A DNA stretch of 64,000 bases from Celeribacter baekdonensis B30 (GTDB taxonomy: Bacteria > Pseudomonadota > Alphaproteobacteria > Rhodobacterales > Rhodobacteraceae), in contig NZ_AMRK01000004.1 in NCBI RefSeq assembly GCF_000299875.1, forward strand, positions 334,228 through 398,227, written 5' to 3'. Below, piece after piece: positions 40,923 through 50,141 of the stretch; the first letter of the stretch is position 1; each line of letters starts with the position of its first letter. The position numbers and the translations under genes were made by a program. The notes under the pieces were generated by a model. That model was not told the origin of the DNA. It did not search any database and saw only the letters and a list, made by a program, of their open reading frames with translations.

Positions 40923-42098
40923 TTAGCGGATCGAAACGGTTTCAAACCCGCCGTCTTTGATCGTGTAATAGCGGTAGGAGCCAGCGGCCTCGCCCGGTCC
41001 GATCAATTCCACATTGGTTGCGCCGACATAGTTGATGTCGCCACCCTCGGAGAGGATTTTGAGCGCCTTGTCCAATTCGCCCGGCAAGATCGGCTCGCCC
41101 GGTGCGTTGGCCACGTCCAAGACGTTGGCCGCCACGGCTTCTTTGGTTGCCGCACCGCCTTTGGCCATGGCCAAAGCGATCAAAGCGCCCGCGTCATAGG
41201 ATTCGCGGGTGTAAGCGGAGGAGACGTTGATGCCCGCCGCTTCACCCAAAGCGTTGAATGCGTCGGTGCCCGCACCTTCGGCCCATGGCACGATCCCGAT
41301 GGAGCCTTCGACCACGTCACCCAGATCCGCGATCAGGCTGTCGCCGTACATGCCGTCGCCCAAAAGGAACATGTCAAACGCGCCGGTGTCAGCGGAGGCT
41401 TGGATGATGCCTTTGCCGCCTTGGTCGACATAGCCCAACACGACAAGCATTTCGCCACCAGCAGAGGCCAGTGCGGCGATTTCGGCGGAATAGTCGGCTT
41501 TGCCGTCTTCATGCGAGGTGTTGATGGTGATTTCGCCATCATAAGAGGCCGCGAACGCATCGGAGAGGCCTTTGCCGTAATCGGAGTTGGTGTAGGTCAC
41601 CGCCACCGATGTGATGCCTTTTTCTTCCAAAACATCTGCCAAAACAGCGCCTTGGCGCGCGTCAGACGGCGAGGTGCGGAAGAACAGGTCATTGTCTTCG
41701 ACCGTGGTCAGACCCGGCGAGGTGGCAGAGGGAGAGATCATCACCACGCCATTCGGCACAGCCACGTTGGACAAGACCGCGCCGGTCACGCCGGAACAAT
41801 CCGCACCCATGATGGCCACGATACCGTCAGAGGTGATCAAACGCTCGGCAGCCGCAGAAGCCGCGGCGGCGTCCACACAGGTGCTGTCGGCGCGCACGGG
41901 GGTGATGGTCGAACCGTCCAGAAACATCCCGCTGTCGCTGATTTCTTTAAAGGCCAATTCCGCACTTGCGGCCATGTCGGGGGTCAGCGATTCAATCGGG
42001 CCCGTGTAGCCAAGGATCACGCCGACCTTGACCTCTTCTGCGAAGGCCGCAGCGGAGAAAAGGGTTGCGGCGGTGGACGCCAAAAGCAGCTTCTTCAT
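40923..42098 (-). CDS. livJ: Branched-chain amino-acid ABC transporter binding protein LivJ
   Basis: Periplasmic receptor for leucine-type amino acids. The 391-residue protein has a signal peptide (MKKLLLASTAATLFSAAAFA), then EVKVGVILGYTGPIESLTPDM, the MGADCSGVTGAVLSNVA region and the Peripla_BP_6 fold. It is the first gene of the operon and is separated from livG by a stable hairpin. Substrate within the branched-chain or related group is not certain. Confidence 0.93.
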   Translation of the reverse strand: MKKLLLASTAATLFSAAAFAEEVKVGVILGYTGPIESLTPDMAASAELAFKEISDSGMFLDGSTITPVRADSTCVDAAAASAAAERLITSDGIVAIMGADCSGVTGAVLSNVAVPNGVVMISPSATSPGLTTVEDNDLFFRTSPSDARQGAVLADVLEEKGITSVAVTYTNSDYGKGLSDAFAASYDGEITINTSHEDGKADYSAEIAALASAGGEMLVVLGYVDQGGKGIIQASADTGAFDMFLLGDGMYGDSLIADLGDVVEGSIGIVPWAEGAGTDAFNALGEAAGINVSSAYTRESYDAGALIALAMAKGGAATKEAVAANVLDVANAPGEPILPGELDKALKILSEGGDINYVGATNVELIGPGEAAGSYRYYTIKDGGFETVSIR

Positions 42099-42509
42099 AT
42101 GGTATACTCCCTGTTTTTTCGTAGTCTGGGGCGAAGACTAGAACGGCTTTTACCAATTGGAAAGATATGCCGTTGGGTTTGAGGATCAGAAATCAAGCCA
42201 ATGCCCAAAAAGACGTGATGTCGCGAAAAAATCGTCCGCTTTTGGCAAGGATTTAGGGGAAAGGCGGGAGATAAGGCGACTCATTGCGCTGTTGTCACCC
42301 CAAATGCCGTAGCCCTGCTGGGGTACGTTGCCTGTTTTTTGACCAACAGCCGCAGAATGACGCATAAAATCCTGTCGTTTTTGGTTTCCATCCACAGGCC
42401 AGAAAGTTTATAAAGCTCAAACGCTGTGGGCGCTAACAGGGCCCGCGCGCGTTGGAGGATGAAATTGCCCCTGCGCAAAGTCGCGCAGGCACCACCTGGA
42501 GTAAAAACG
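42099..42509. other. Divergent promoter region of livJ and DAHP synthase
   Basis: Some 411 bases between two divergent genes. No gene is supported; minus-strand frames here lack ribosome sites. Close to the DAHP synthase start, CCTGCGC (42470-42476) pairs with GCGCAGG (42483-42489), a hairpin in the leader about 20 bases before the ATG. No regulatory peptide with repeated aromatic codons is seen. Confidence 0.5.
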
Positions 42510-43880
42510 ATGACGGATTGGGTGAAAACCGCATGGCGCAACAAACCGCGTGTGCAAATGCCCGACTATACGGACGAGGCCGCGCTGAATGCTGTTGAGG
42601 CTCAGCTTGCCAAATATCCGCCGCTCGTTTTTGCGGGGGAGGCGCGCACACTCAAACGCGATCTGGCGAAAGCCTCTCGCGGCGAGGCGTTTTTGTTGCA
42701 GGGCGGCGATTGCGCCGAAAGCTTTGCCGAATTTGGCGGCGATCAGATTCGCGACACGTTCAAAGTCATGTTGCAAATGGCGATGGTGCTGACCTTTGGC
42801 GCGAAAGTGCCGGTGATCAAGGTCGGTCGCATGGCGGGGCAATTTGCCAAGCCGCGCTCGGCCGCGACAGAAACGTCCAATGGCGTCGAATTGCCGAGCT
42901 ACCGCGGTGACATTATCAACGGTTTTGACTTCACACCCGAAGCGCGCATCCCCGATCCGAACCGGATGTTGCAGGCCTACACCCAAGCCGCCGCTTCGCT
43001 GAACCTGCTGCGCGCCTTTTCCAAAGGCGGGTTTGCCGATATTCACCGGGTGCATGCTTGGACTCTGGGCTTCACGGAGGCCGACGAAGCCGAGAAATAC
43101 CGCGATATGGCCAATCGCATCCAAGATTCCCTGGATTTCATGAAGGCGGCGGGGATCACATCCGAGAACAATCACGACCTGCATACGGTGGATTTCTACA
43201 CCTCGCATGAGGCGCTTTTGTTGGAATATGAAGAGGCGCTGACCCGTGTGGACAGCACCACGGGGGCAACGATTGCGGGCTCGGGTCACATGATCTGGAT
43301 CGGTGATCGGACCCGTCAGCCGGACGGTGCGCATGTGGAATTCTGCCGCGGTGTGCAAAACCCGATCGGGTTGAAATGCGGCCCCACGACCACCGCCGAA
43401 GACCTTAAGGTCTTGATGTCTAAACTGAACCCGGAAAACGAGGCGGGCCGTTTGACCCTGATCGCGCGGTTTGGTGCGGGAAAAGTCGCGGACCATCTGC
43501 CGCGTCTCATCGAGACGGTCAAAGCCGAAGGTGCCAAGGTGGTGTGGTCCTGTGACCCGATGCATGGCAACACGATCAAATCGGACAGCGGATATAAAAC
43601 CCGCCCGTTTGACATGGTTCTGGCCGAGGTGCAGGAGTTCTTTGCCGTGCACCGTGATCATGGCACCATTCCCGGTGGTGTGCATTTCGAGATGACCGGC
43701 AAGGACGTGACCGAATGCACCGGCGGTTTGCGCGCTGTGACCGACGAGAATCTCGCCGATCGTTACCACACCGCCTGTGACCCGCGTCTGAACGCCTCGC
43801 AAGCGCTGGAATTGGCGTTCCTTGTGGCCGAAGAGCTGCAAAAAGGTCAAGCGCCGGAAGAGATCGCGGTTTCCGCGTAA
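42510..43880 (+). CDS. Class II DAHP synthase
   Basis: Joins phosphoenolpyruvate and erythrose 4-phosphate in the first step of the shikimate pathway. The 456-residue protein is of the plant/actinobacterial class II type: [14 protein letters not shown] with the metal-binding Cys, [34 protein letters not shown] and [10 protein letters not shown]. The GTG at 42426 would add a tail absent in the family; the ATG at 42510 has a TGGAG site eight bases away. A terminator follows. Confidence 0.95.
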   Translation: MTDWVKTAWRNKPRVQMPDYTDEAALNAVEAQLAKYPPLVFAGEARTLKRDLAKASRGEAFLLQGGDCAESFAEFGGDQIRDTFKVMLQMAMVLTFGAKVPVIKVGRMAGQFAKPRSAATETSNGVELPSYRGDIINGFDFTPEARIPDPNRMLQAYTQAAASLNLLRAFSKGGFADIHRVHAWTLGFTEADEAEKYRDMANRIQDSLDFMKAAGITSENNHDLHTVDFYTSHEALLLEYEEALTRVDSTTGATIAGSGHMIWIGDRTRQPDGAHVEFCRGVQNPIGLKCGPTTTAEDLKVLMSKLNPENEAGRLTLIARFGAGKVADHLPRLIETVKAEGAKVVWSCDPMHGNTIKSDSGYKTRPFDMVLAEVQEFFAVHRDHGTIPGGVHFEMTGKDVTECTGGLRAVTDENLADRYHTACDPRLNASQALELAFLVAEELQKGQAPEEIAVSA

Positions 43881-43902
43881 CTCTTTTAAGATCAAGATGT
43901 TG

Positions 43903-43929
43903 AAAGCCGGGCTTCATGTCCGGCTTTTT
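43903..43929 (+). terminator. Terminator after DAHP synthase
   Basis: AAAGCCGG (43903-43910) pairs with CCGGCTTT and is followed by further T residues. It lies 22 bases after the stop. Confidence 0.85.
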
Positions 43930-43963
43930 GCTTTTGTTTGCTTTTTGAACCGCCTAAAATGCC

Positions 43964-44371
43964 TCAGCCGCGATGAAACACAAAGCCGTTTTCAATCGCC
44001 TCATAGCCCGCCGCTTGATAAAAGCTCATCGCTTTCGGCGCCGAAAGCAACAGGTGGGTTTTGACCTTGGGCGCGGCTTTGACCGTTTCCGCCAAAAGCG
44101 CCTTGCCAATGCCATGGCCCTGCATGTCGGTGAGCACGGCCAGATCGGAACAATAGAGGCAAAAGTGCCAATCGGTGATCGAACGCGCCACACCGACCAA
44201 GCGCCCAGACTCGTCGCGCGCGGTGACAATCAGATCCGCCCCGGCCAACATCCCGGCAATCCGCGCCGGGTCATCGACTGGACGCCGCTCGGCCAAGGTT
44301 GAGCCGTACAGCACGGCGAGAAAATCCTCTGAGGACAGGTCGGGCTCGATGGCATAGGTGATGTGGGTCAT
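43964..44371 (-). CDS. GNAT-family N-acetyltransferase
   Basis: A 135-residue single-domain acetyltransferase with the acetyl-CoA loop (DMQGHGIGKALLAETV, a Q/RxxGxG/A form) and the usual LSAPKAMSFYQAAGYEAIENGF end. The substrate is unknown. The ATG at 44371 (MTHITYAIEP) is taken instead of an upstream ATG that would add a hydrophobic stretch. Gene alone, convergent with the DAHP synthase gene. Confidence 0.85.
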   Translation of the reverse strand: MTHITYAIEPDLSSEDFLAVLYGSTLAERRPVDDPARIAGMLAGADLIVTARDESGRLVGVARSITDWHFCLYCSDLAVLTDMQGHGIGKALLAETVKAAPKVKTHLLLSAPKAMSFYQAAGYEAIENGFVFHRG

Positions 44372-44416
44372 GCGGCACTCCAAGGCAGATGCCCCACCCA
44401 AACACAGCGCCACGCA

Positions 44417-44448
44417 AATAAAAAGGCGCGACACCGATGTGCCGCGCC
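44417..44448 (-). terminator. Terminator of the PAS_5 gene
   Basis: GGCGCG (44425-44430) pairs with CGCGCC (44443-44448), and on the minus strand the stem is followed by TTTTTATTT. It lies about 28 bases after the PAS gene stop. Confidence 0.8.
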
Positions 44449-44475
44449 GATCACCCCCACGATGACTGGATTTTT

Positions 44476-45216
44476 TTACTCTTCGGCCTTGATCAGGCGC
44501 AAAACCGGTTTGCCTTTCGGGCGCTGCGGGATCGACGCTTGGGGATGGTCGGTTTTTTTATCCGTGCCTTTCGCGGTATGATCGTCATAGGCCTTTTTCG
44601 CCTCGGCAAAACCTGCGGGCACCGGGGTGCCTGCCGGGGTGGTGGCAAAGCTTTGCTCGGTCGGGTTGTCCGAGAGCAGGGGACGGCTTTGCACATCGAC
44701 CACTTCAAAGCGGCGCGGTTGGCGGCCAATCTCGCCTTTGGACTGGATACAGCCCAAAACGCGGTTCACATCGCCAAGATCGGATTTGAGCGGGCAGAGC
44801 AAAAGCTGTGCATCCATCGCGCCGCGACCAATGCCACGTTCGGCTTTCAGCGTGATAACGGTGATTTGCGGGGTTTCAAACACCGCTTCCAAAGCTTCGG
44901 AAATCTTGGCCCGGCTTTCGGGGACAAACATTGCCGTCAACGGCATCCCGCGCACTTCCATGCCCATCAGATCGGTCAGATGCATCCCGGCCAAGCGGAA
45001 CCGCGCCACGCCCAGAGCGATCCGCTCCAGGATAAAGGCGTATTCGAGCGCCGATTGCATGCCGCGCGGATCAATTTCGGAACGGGCGGGGACGGGGCGG
45101 CCATTGCGCAGGCCGTCCCAATAGGCTTCGACCGTTTTGAGGGCCGGGAAATGCATGTCGTTACGACGCGGCATAAGAGATACAACATTGGAGCCGCTGA
45201 CATATTCGATTTTCAT
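44476..45216 (-). CDS. PAS_5-domain protein, unknown function
   Basis: A 246-residue soluble protein. The first 150 residues fit the alphaproteobacterial PAS_5 family (ALKTVEAYWDGLRNGRPVPARSEIDPRGMQSALEYAFILER, with the D-P-R-G-M core). The rest is Pro/Lys-rich and poorly ordered (PAGTPVPAGFAEAKKAYDDHTAKG on). There is no output domain, so it would work through a partner. A CtrA-type box lies about 180 bases upstream (45394-45409), suggesting cell-cycle or motility-linked control. Start ATG at 45216 after a short GATGAG run. Confidence 0.8.
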   Translation of the reverse strand: MKIEYVSGSNVVSLMPRRNDMHFPALKTVEAYWDGLRNGRPVPARSEIDPRGMQSALEYAFILERIALGVARFRLAGMHLTDLMGMEVRGMPLTAMFVPESRAKISEALEAVFETPQITVITLKAERGIGRGAMDAQLLLCPLKSDLGDVNRVLGCIQSKGEIGRQPRRFEVVDVQSRPLLSDNPTEQSFATTPAGTPVPAGFAEAKKAYDDHTAKGTDKKTDHPQASIPQRPKGKPVLRLIKAEE

Positions 45217-45791
45217 CTCATCACCTATTCTCGCGAGCGCTCAGATCGCGCCACCGATTGTACGTTCCACTGCGGGCCGTGCCTTGCCGTTCGGTCTCTT
45301 CTGGCACCGTCCCGCCTGATTTCATTGCCTGCAGTGTTTCACCGCTGGCTTGACCTGAATATGCCACGAGTTTGCCCGATTTGGTGTAAAAAGCTAACCA
45401 ATGGTTAACATCCGCAGAAGAGAACGCGGGCATGGTGACCAAAAGTTTAACGTCTGCATGTGGATTCTATGGATAAAATTATGAAAAATCGTTCAAAAAC
45501 ATACTGTTGAAAAGTATAACTTTGGGGCGTCCAGAGTTCGATCCGCGCGCCAATCACTTCTGTAAAATTGTATGTATCGCCAGTTTAGCACAACGGCCCT
45601 GCCACAATTTATTGCTAAAGCTGACAGATCGCGGGGCGCAAGATCGGGAATATGGGCAAGATTATGGCGTGCAGTTGCAGCATTTGAGACTCAGTTTGGC
45701 GCATTCCGACATGATTGCGTCACAATCGCCAAGCAGTAGCCAAGCCGCGCTCCGCCCGATATAGGAAGAGCGACGACAAAAGGAGCATTTC
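45217..45791. other. Divergent gap between the PAS_5 gene and gmk
   Basis: About 575 bases. Besides the CtrA-type box, a second TTAA (TTTAACG near 45448) is present and 45470-45520 is AT-rich. A 73-codon frame at 45221-45442 on the minus strand starts with TTG and has no ribosome site. Nothing else gene-like is seen; the right half has mixed composition and no clear signal apart from the GGAG before gmk. Confidence 0.5.
45394..45409 (+). promoter_or_regulatory. Candidate CtrA box upstream of the PAS_5 gene
   Basis: Reads CTAA, seven bases, TTAAC: one mismatch from the CtrA consensus TTAA-N7-TTAA(C), the same quality as the box before ctrA. The centre is also a near palindrome (TAACC-AAT-GGTTA). 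Found by eye. Confidence 0.5.
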
Positions 45792-46439
45792 ATGGAAGCG
45801 GAGCGGCGCGGTCTTCTCATCATCTTATCCTCTCCCTCAGGGGCGGGAAAATCCACGCTCGCGCGGGCCTTGATGGAGTGGGACAACTCGTTGCGATTTT
45901 CCATCTCCGCCACAACGCGCGCGCCGCGACCAGGAGAGGTGGACGGGGTCGATTACCATTTCGTCGATGAGGCCACGTTCAAAGACATGGTCAACGACGG
46001 CGAGATGTTGGAACACGCCCATGTGTTCGGCAATTTCTACGGTTCCCCGTCGGCCCCCGTCCGCGCCGCGATCGAGACCGGCCGCGATGTGTTGTTCGAT
46101 GTCGATTGGCAAGGCGCGCAACAGATCGCCAATTCCGTTTTACGCGATCATGTGCTGTCGATCTTCGTGCTGCCGCCCTCCATCCGCGAATTGCGTCGCC
46201 GCCTCGAAACCCGTGGCCAGGACAGCGACGAGGTGATTGCCAAACGGATGGAAAAAAGCTGGGATGAGATCAGCCATTGGGATGGCTATGATTATGTGTT
46301 GGTCAATGACGATCTGACGACCACGTTTGAGCGTCTGAAAACCATCATCACCGCCGAACGGCTGCGTCGAGCACAACAACCGGGGCTGATGAATTTCGTT
46401 CGCCATCTTCAGTCCGAATTTCAGGAGGTCGAAGGATGA
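45792..46439 (+). CDS. gmk: Guanylate kinase
   Basis: Phosphorylates GMP to GDP. The 215-residue protein has the P-loop [11 protein letters not shown], the GMP-binding [22 protein letters not shown], the [13 protein letters not shown] segment and the [22 protein letters not shown] lid region. Full length and typical. The ATG has an AAAGGAG site. It overlaps the next gene by four bases, an unusual partner. Confidence 0.96.
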   Translation: MEAERRGLLIILSSPSGAGKSTLARALMEWDNSLRFSISATTRAPRPGEVDGVDYHFVDEATFKDMVNDGEMLEHAHVFGNFYGSPSAPVRAAIETGRDVLFDVDWQGAQQIANSVLRDHVLSIFVLPPSIRELRRRLETRGQDSDEVIAKRMEKSWDEISHWDGYDYVLVNDDLTTTFERLKTIITAERLRRAQQPGLMNFVRHLQSEFQEVEG

Positions 46440-46966
46440 CACTCTATACACTTGAGGATCACGCGCCGGTGTTGCCGGAAAATGGCGACTACTGGGTCGC
46501 GCCCGACGCCAATGTCATCGGTAAGGTGATTTTGGCAGAGGGTGCCAATATTTGGTTCGGCGCCACTTTGCGCGGCGACAATGAGGCGATTGAGGTCGGC
46601 GCGGGCAGCAACATCCAGGAGAACTGCGTGTTGCACACCGACATGGGCTATCCGCTTGTGATCGGCGCGGGCTGTACCATTGGCCATAAGGCGATGTTGC
46701 ATGGCTGTGTGATCGGCGAAAATTCCCTGATCGGGATGGGGGCCACCGTGTTGAACGGGGCTCGGATTGGCAAAAACTGTTTGATCGGGGCAGGGGCCTT
46801 GATCACCGAGGGCAAAGAGATCCCGGATGGATCGCTGGTCATGGGCGCGCCGGGCAAGGTTGTGCGGATGCTGACAGAGGCACAGATCGCCGGTCTGCGC
46901 GCCTCTGCGCTGCATTATCAACAAAATGCCCGCCGGTTTCGGGACGGATTGGTCGCGATTGGCTGA
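46436..46966 (+). CDS. Gamma carbonic anhydrase-family protein
   Basis: A 176-residue left-handed beta-helix protein. The hexapeptide repeats ([22 protein letters not shown] on) contain the metal-binding histidines in [17 protein letters not shown]; this is the family's normal set of three. Activity as a carbonic anhydrase is proven for only some members. It starts within the gmk stop (ATGA). Confidence 0.92.
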   Translation: MTLYTLEDHAPVLPENGDYWVAPDANVIGKVILAEGANIWFGATLRGDNEAIEVGAGSNIQENCVLHTDMGYPLVIGAGCTIGHKAMLHGCVIGENSLIGMGATVLNGARIGKNCLIGAGALITEGKEIPDGSLVMGAPGKVVRMLTEAQIAGLRASALHYQQNARRFRDGLVAIG

Positions 46967-47039
46967 GCCCGTGATCCAGATTCGTCTGGGTGGTTTGGCT
47001 TTTCCGCCCTTTCATAGGGTCTTTTGACGCATCACCCTG

Positions 47040-47462
47040 TTAGTGCATCACCTTGGCATTGCGCGGCACGGGGCGCACCGGGATGATGATGTCAAAGTCC
47101 AAATGCGGGTAATGCTGCCGCACTTCGTTGCGCACAATCTCCGGCCTCGGCAGGTCTTTGGCAATGACGCGCAACAGGCCTTTGTAATCGACGGAACTGA
47201 GGAACGCCGCCAATTCCAGACAATCAAAATGCGCCGAAATGGCCGGGGCCACGACGCTATCCGGGTTGATTGCAGTTAAGATTTCACGAGACAGATCAGC
47301 AAATTCGATAAAGAAGACGCCGGACCGTTCAGGGAAATGCTTTTTGAGGGTTTGCATCAGCAGTGGCTCGCCCACCATCAAGACCATGCCTGAAGAGTTC
47401 AGGTGCGTGTCCCGGTTCAGAGCGATAATGTCGCCAAAAATGTTCTGTCGAACGGTACCCAT
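47040..47462 (-). CDS. Conserved-looking hypothetical protein
   Basis: A 140-residue soluble frame (MGTVRQNIFGDIIALNRDTHLN on) with an alternating strand/helix pattern (GMVLMVGEPLLMQTLKKHF, GVFFIEFADLSREIL) and a basic end (RPVPRNAKVMH). I do not recognise it. The frame stays open up to 47597, but the extra part looks unlike a natural start; the ATG at 47462 has only a distant AGGA. It is divergent from phoR, with a Pho-like box in the gap between them, so phosphate control is possible. Confidence 0.5.
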   Translation of the reverse strand: MGTVRQNIFGDIIALNRDTHLNSSGMVLMVGEPLLMQTLKKHFPERSGVFFIEFADLSREILTAINPDSVVAPAISAHFDCLELAAFLSSVDYKGLLRVIAKDLPRPEIVRNEVRQHYPHLDFDIIIPVRPVPRNAKVMH

Positions 47463-47618
47463 ATGGCAGGGGTCCTGTATGTTTACGCTCTCATGTCCTC
47501 TTCGAGCAAACGGGTAAAGTATCGAAATTGCAACAATCTTTTTATCAAAACCGAAATAATTCGCAAAATGGGAATTTGAGAGACGGAATTTGAGCAAGCA
47601 CCAGTTTGACAGCCCCCG

Positions 47619-47636
47619 TTGTCACAGACAGGTTAC
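47619..47636 (+). promoter_or_regulatory. Pho box upstream of phoR
   Basis: TTGTCAC, four bases, AGGTTAC: two seven-base PhoB half-sites (consensus CTGTCAC/T) with the normal four-base spacer, 40 bases before the phoR ATG. The second half-site is weaker. Confidence 0.6.
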
Positions 47637-47676
47637 ATGATGTGGGTAGGCCCACGCAGACAAAGAAAGTGATCCC

Positions 47677-48744
47677 ATGCGCAGCGTGATAAAAGAAATG
47701 GCCTTTGGGGAAGATGTGGTGACCGAAATGGCGCGCGCGATGCCCCTGCCTGTGGTGGTGATTGGACGCGACGAACGGGTTTTGGCCGCCAATGCCCTCG
47801 CTGCCACCCTGTTTTCCGACGCCATGGTCGGGCGGCATTACATCACGGTGTTGCGTCAACCCATGTTGTTGGACGCGATTGAAAACGTCTTGCGCCTCTC
47901 AGAACCCGCCGAGGCGGTGTATCGCGTGACGGAAAGTCAGCGCGATTTGGTCTATGACGTGTTTGTGCGCCCGGTGATTGTCGGCGATTTTGCCTGTGTG
48001 ACGGTCGCCTTTGAGGACAAGACCGAGGTTCAGGAGGCTGGCCACATGCGCCGCGATTTTGTGGCCAATGTCAGCCACGAACTGCGCACGCCATTGACAG
48101 CGGTGCTCGGGTTTATCGAAACCCTGCTGGGTCCGGCCGCCGATGACACTGCCGCGCGCACCCGGTTTTTGGAGATCATGGACCGCGAGGCCAAGCGGAT
48201 GAACCGGATTGTCGGCGATCTGTTGTCGCTGAGCCGGGTTGAGGCCGAACGCCGTGTGCGTCCGACGGATCGGGTGGATATTTCGGCACTGTTGCGCTCT
48301 GTGGTCCTGACCTTGCACCCTGTGGCGCGGGCACGCAATGTGACCTTGACGCTTGAGGGTGTGGAGGGGGTCGAAGAGGTGCCCGGAGATTTTGACCAAT
48401 TGACGCAAGTGTTCACCAATCTGATCGAGAACGCGATCAAATATGGCGGTGCGGGCAAAGAGGTGCACATCTGTTTGACCTCACATGCGGTCGAACCGAC
48501 GATGCGTTCGCAAGCGGTGCGGGTGGATGTGTCGGACCAAGGCGATGGCATCGCCTCGCAACATATCCCCCGCCTGACCGAACGGTTCTACCGGGTAGAT
48601 TCGCATCGCTCGCGTGAAATGGGCGGAACCGGGCTGGGTTTGGCGATTGTAAAACATATTCTAAACCGCCACCGCGGGCGGCTCAGGATCGAAAGCCACA
48701 CCGGGCGGGGCAGCTGTTTTTCGGTCATTTTGCCCTATCAGTAA
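47677..48744 (+). CDS. phoR: Phosphate regulon sensor kinase PhoR
   Basis: Histidine kinase that phosphorylates PhoB in low phosphate. The 355-residue protein has a PAS domain (about residues 20-115), a dimerisation helix with His134 in FVANVSHELRTPL, and a catalytic domain with N box (FTNLIENAIKYGG), G1 (DQGDGI) and G2 (GGTGLGLAIV). No membrane-spanning segment is seen, so it should depend on PstB/PhoU contact to sense transport. Head of phoR-pstSCAB-phoU-phoB; Pho boxes lie before it and before pstS. Confidence 0.94.
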   Translation: MRSVIKEMAFGEDVVTEMARAMPLPVVVIGRDERVLAANALAATLFSDAMVGRHYITVLRQPMLLDAIENVLRLSEPAEAVYRVTESQRDLVYDVFVRPVIVGDFACVTVAFEDKTEVQEAGHMRRDFVANVSHELRTPLTAVLGFIETLLGPAADDTAARTRFLEIMDREAKRMNRIVGDLLSLSRVEAERRVRPTDRVDISALLRSVVLTLHPVARARNVTLTLEGVEGVEEVPGDFDQLTQVFTNLIENAIKYGGAGKEVHICLTSHAVEPTMRSQAVRVDVSDQGDGIASQHIPRLTERFYRVDSHRSREMGGTGLGLAIVKHILNRHRGRLRIESHTGRGSCFSVILPYQ

Positions 48745-48878
48745 GCCAAATCTATGGATTTTCCCCGCAAATCAGGGGTGAACAGGCTGTCACAATTCCT
48801 AACGCACTGTCACATTGGCGGGGTTTTTTGCGGCTTTACCTAGGCTAATTGCCAAGATGTCTAGGAATTTCCCGGCAT

Positions 48879-48907
48879 CTGTCATCAAACTGTTACATTA
48901 GTTTCAC
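48879..48907 (+). promoter_or_regulatory. Tandem Pho boxes upstream of pstS
   Basis: Three seven-base half-sites with exact four-base spacers: CTGTCAT (48879), CTGTTAC (48890), GTTTCAC (48901), an 11-base period fitting tandem PhoB dimers. Two further CTGTCAC copies occur at 48787 and 48807, 20 bases apart. The array is about 85 bases before the pstS start. Confidence 0.85.
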
Positions 48908-48989
48908 AAAACCATTGCGAGACCCCCCTAAACCCGCCGTTGAGGGAGCAATGTCGCTCTCGGACATAAAGCAAATTCAGGAGCAAATG

Positions 48990-50012
48990 ATGTCCTTTGT
49001 GAAACTGACCGCCTCTGCGATCGCGATCGCAGCCGTTTCGGCCACTGCCGCCGCCGCTCGTGACCAGGTGCAAGTCGCCGGTTCCTCCACCGTTCTTCCC
49101 TACGCCTCGATCGTAGCCGAAGCCTTTGGCGAAAACTTTGATTTCCCGACACCGGTCATTGAATCCGGCGGCTCTTCCGCTGGCCTCAAACGCTTCTGTG
49201 AAGGCGTTGGCGAAAACACCATCGACATTGCCAACGCATCGCGCAAAATCCGCGAAAAAGAAATTGCTGCTTGTGCTGAAGCTGGCGTGACCGACATCAT
49301 GGAAGTCCGCATCGGTTATGACGGCATCGTGTTCGCCTCCCAGCTGAACGGCCCGGCCTTCACCGCCTTTACCCCGTCCGATTGGTTCAACGCTTTGGCT
49401 CCGAAAGTGGTCGTAGACGGCGCGCTGGTCGACAACCCCTACAAAATGTGGAATGAATTCAACGCCGATCTCCCGGCTGTTGAAATTGCAACCTTCATTC
49501 CGGGCACCAAACACGGCACCCGTGAAGTGTTCGAAGAGAAAGTTCTTGCCGAGGGTTGTGAAGCCACTGGCGCTGCGGCTTTGCTCGAAGCTGCTGGCAT
49601 GGACGCAGGCGATGAGTGCCTCAAAGTGCGCACCGATGGCGTGTCCACCGACATCGACGGTGACTACACCGAAACGCTCGCTCGCATCGACGCCAACACC
49701 AATGGCATCGGCGTGTTCGGTCTCGCATTCTACGAAAACAACACCGACAAACTCAAAGTTGCGACCATGTCCGGTGTGGTTCCGTCCACCGAATCCATCG
49801 CGACCGGTGAATACCCTGTGTCCCGCCCGCTGTACTTCTACGTGAAGAAAGCCCACATCGGCGTGATCCCTGGCGTAAAAGAATATGCTGAGTTCTTCGT
49901 CTCCGACGACATGGCTGGCCCGTCCGGCCCGCTCGCCGAATACGGTCTCGTGTCTGACCCGGAATTGGCTGCGGTTCAAGCGGCTGTATCCGACGAAGCA
50001 ACCATGAACTAA
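48990..50012 (+). CDS. pstS: Phosphate-binding protein PstS
   Basis: Periplasmic phosphate receptor of the Pst importer. The 340-residue protein has a signal peptide (MSFVKLTASAIAIAAVSATAAAARD), then VQVAGSSTVLPYAS and the phosphate-contact ESGGSSAGLKRFC region. Two ATGs are adjacent; the second (48990) has the better spacing to AGGAG. The long upstream frame is rejected as it crosses the Pho boxes. A hairpin follows the stop. Confidence 0.95.
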   Translation: MSFVKLTASAIAIAAVSATAAAARDQVQVAGSSTVLPYASIVAEAFGENFDFPTPVIESGGSSAGLKRFCEGVGENTIDIANASRKIREKEIAACAEAGVTDIMEVRIGYDGIVFASQLNGPAFTAFTPSDWFNALAPKVVVDGALVDNPYKMWNEFNADLPAVEIATFIPGTKHGTREVFEEKVLAEGCEATGAAALLEAAGMDAGDECLKVRTDGVSTDIDGDYTETLARIDANTNGIGVFGLAFYENNTDKLKVATMSGVVPSTESIATGEYPVSRPLYFYVKKAHIGVIPGVKEYAEFFVSDDMAGPSGPLAEYGLVSDPELAAVQAAVSDEATMN

Positions 50013-50038
50013 GCCTTGTGGCTTTGATCTGACATTGG

Positions 50039-50068
50039 AGCGGCGCGGGACTCCTCGCGCCGCTTTTC
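50039..50068 (+). terminator. Hairpin between pstS and pstC, likely partial terminator
   Basis: AGCGGCGCG (50039-50047) pairs with CGCGCCGCT (50056-50064), then TTTT. The stem is strong and the T-run short, and pstC begins 74 bases on, so partial read-through giving more PstS than PstCAB is likely. Confidence 0.75.
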
Positions 50069-50141
50069 ATCCGAACGGGCGTTACACTCCGTCCGTTTGC
50101 CCGCTCTGACCTGTTCTGCAAAATCTGCAAGGAAGCGCCTT

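Noticed and set aside
42417..43895. A 492-codon minus-strand frame opposite the DAHP synthase gene
   Set aside because: The plus strand codes for a full class II DAHP synthase; the opposite frame shows no known pattern.
45221..45442. A 73-codon minus-strand frame just before the PAS_5 gene
   Set aside because: It starts with TTG, has no ribosome site and contains the CtrA-type box; a real small protein cannot be fully excluded.
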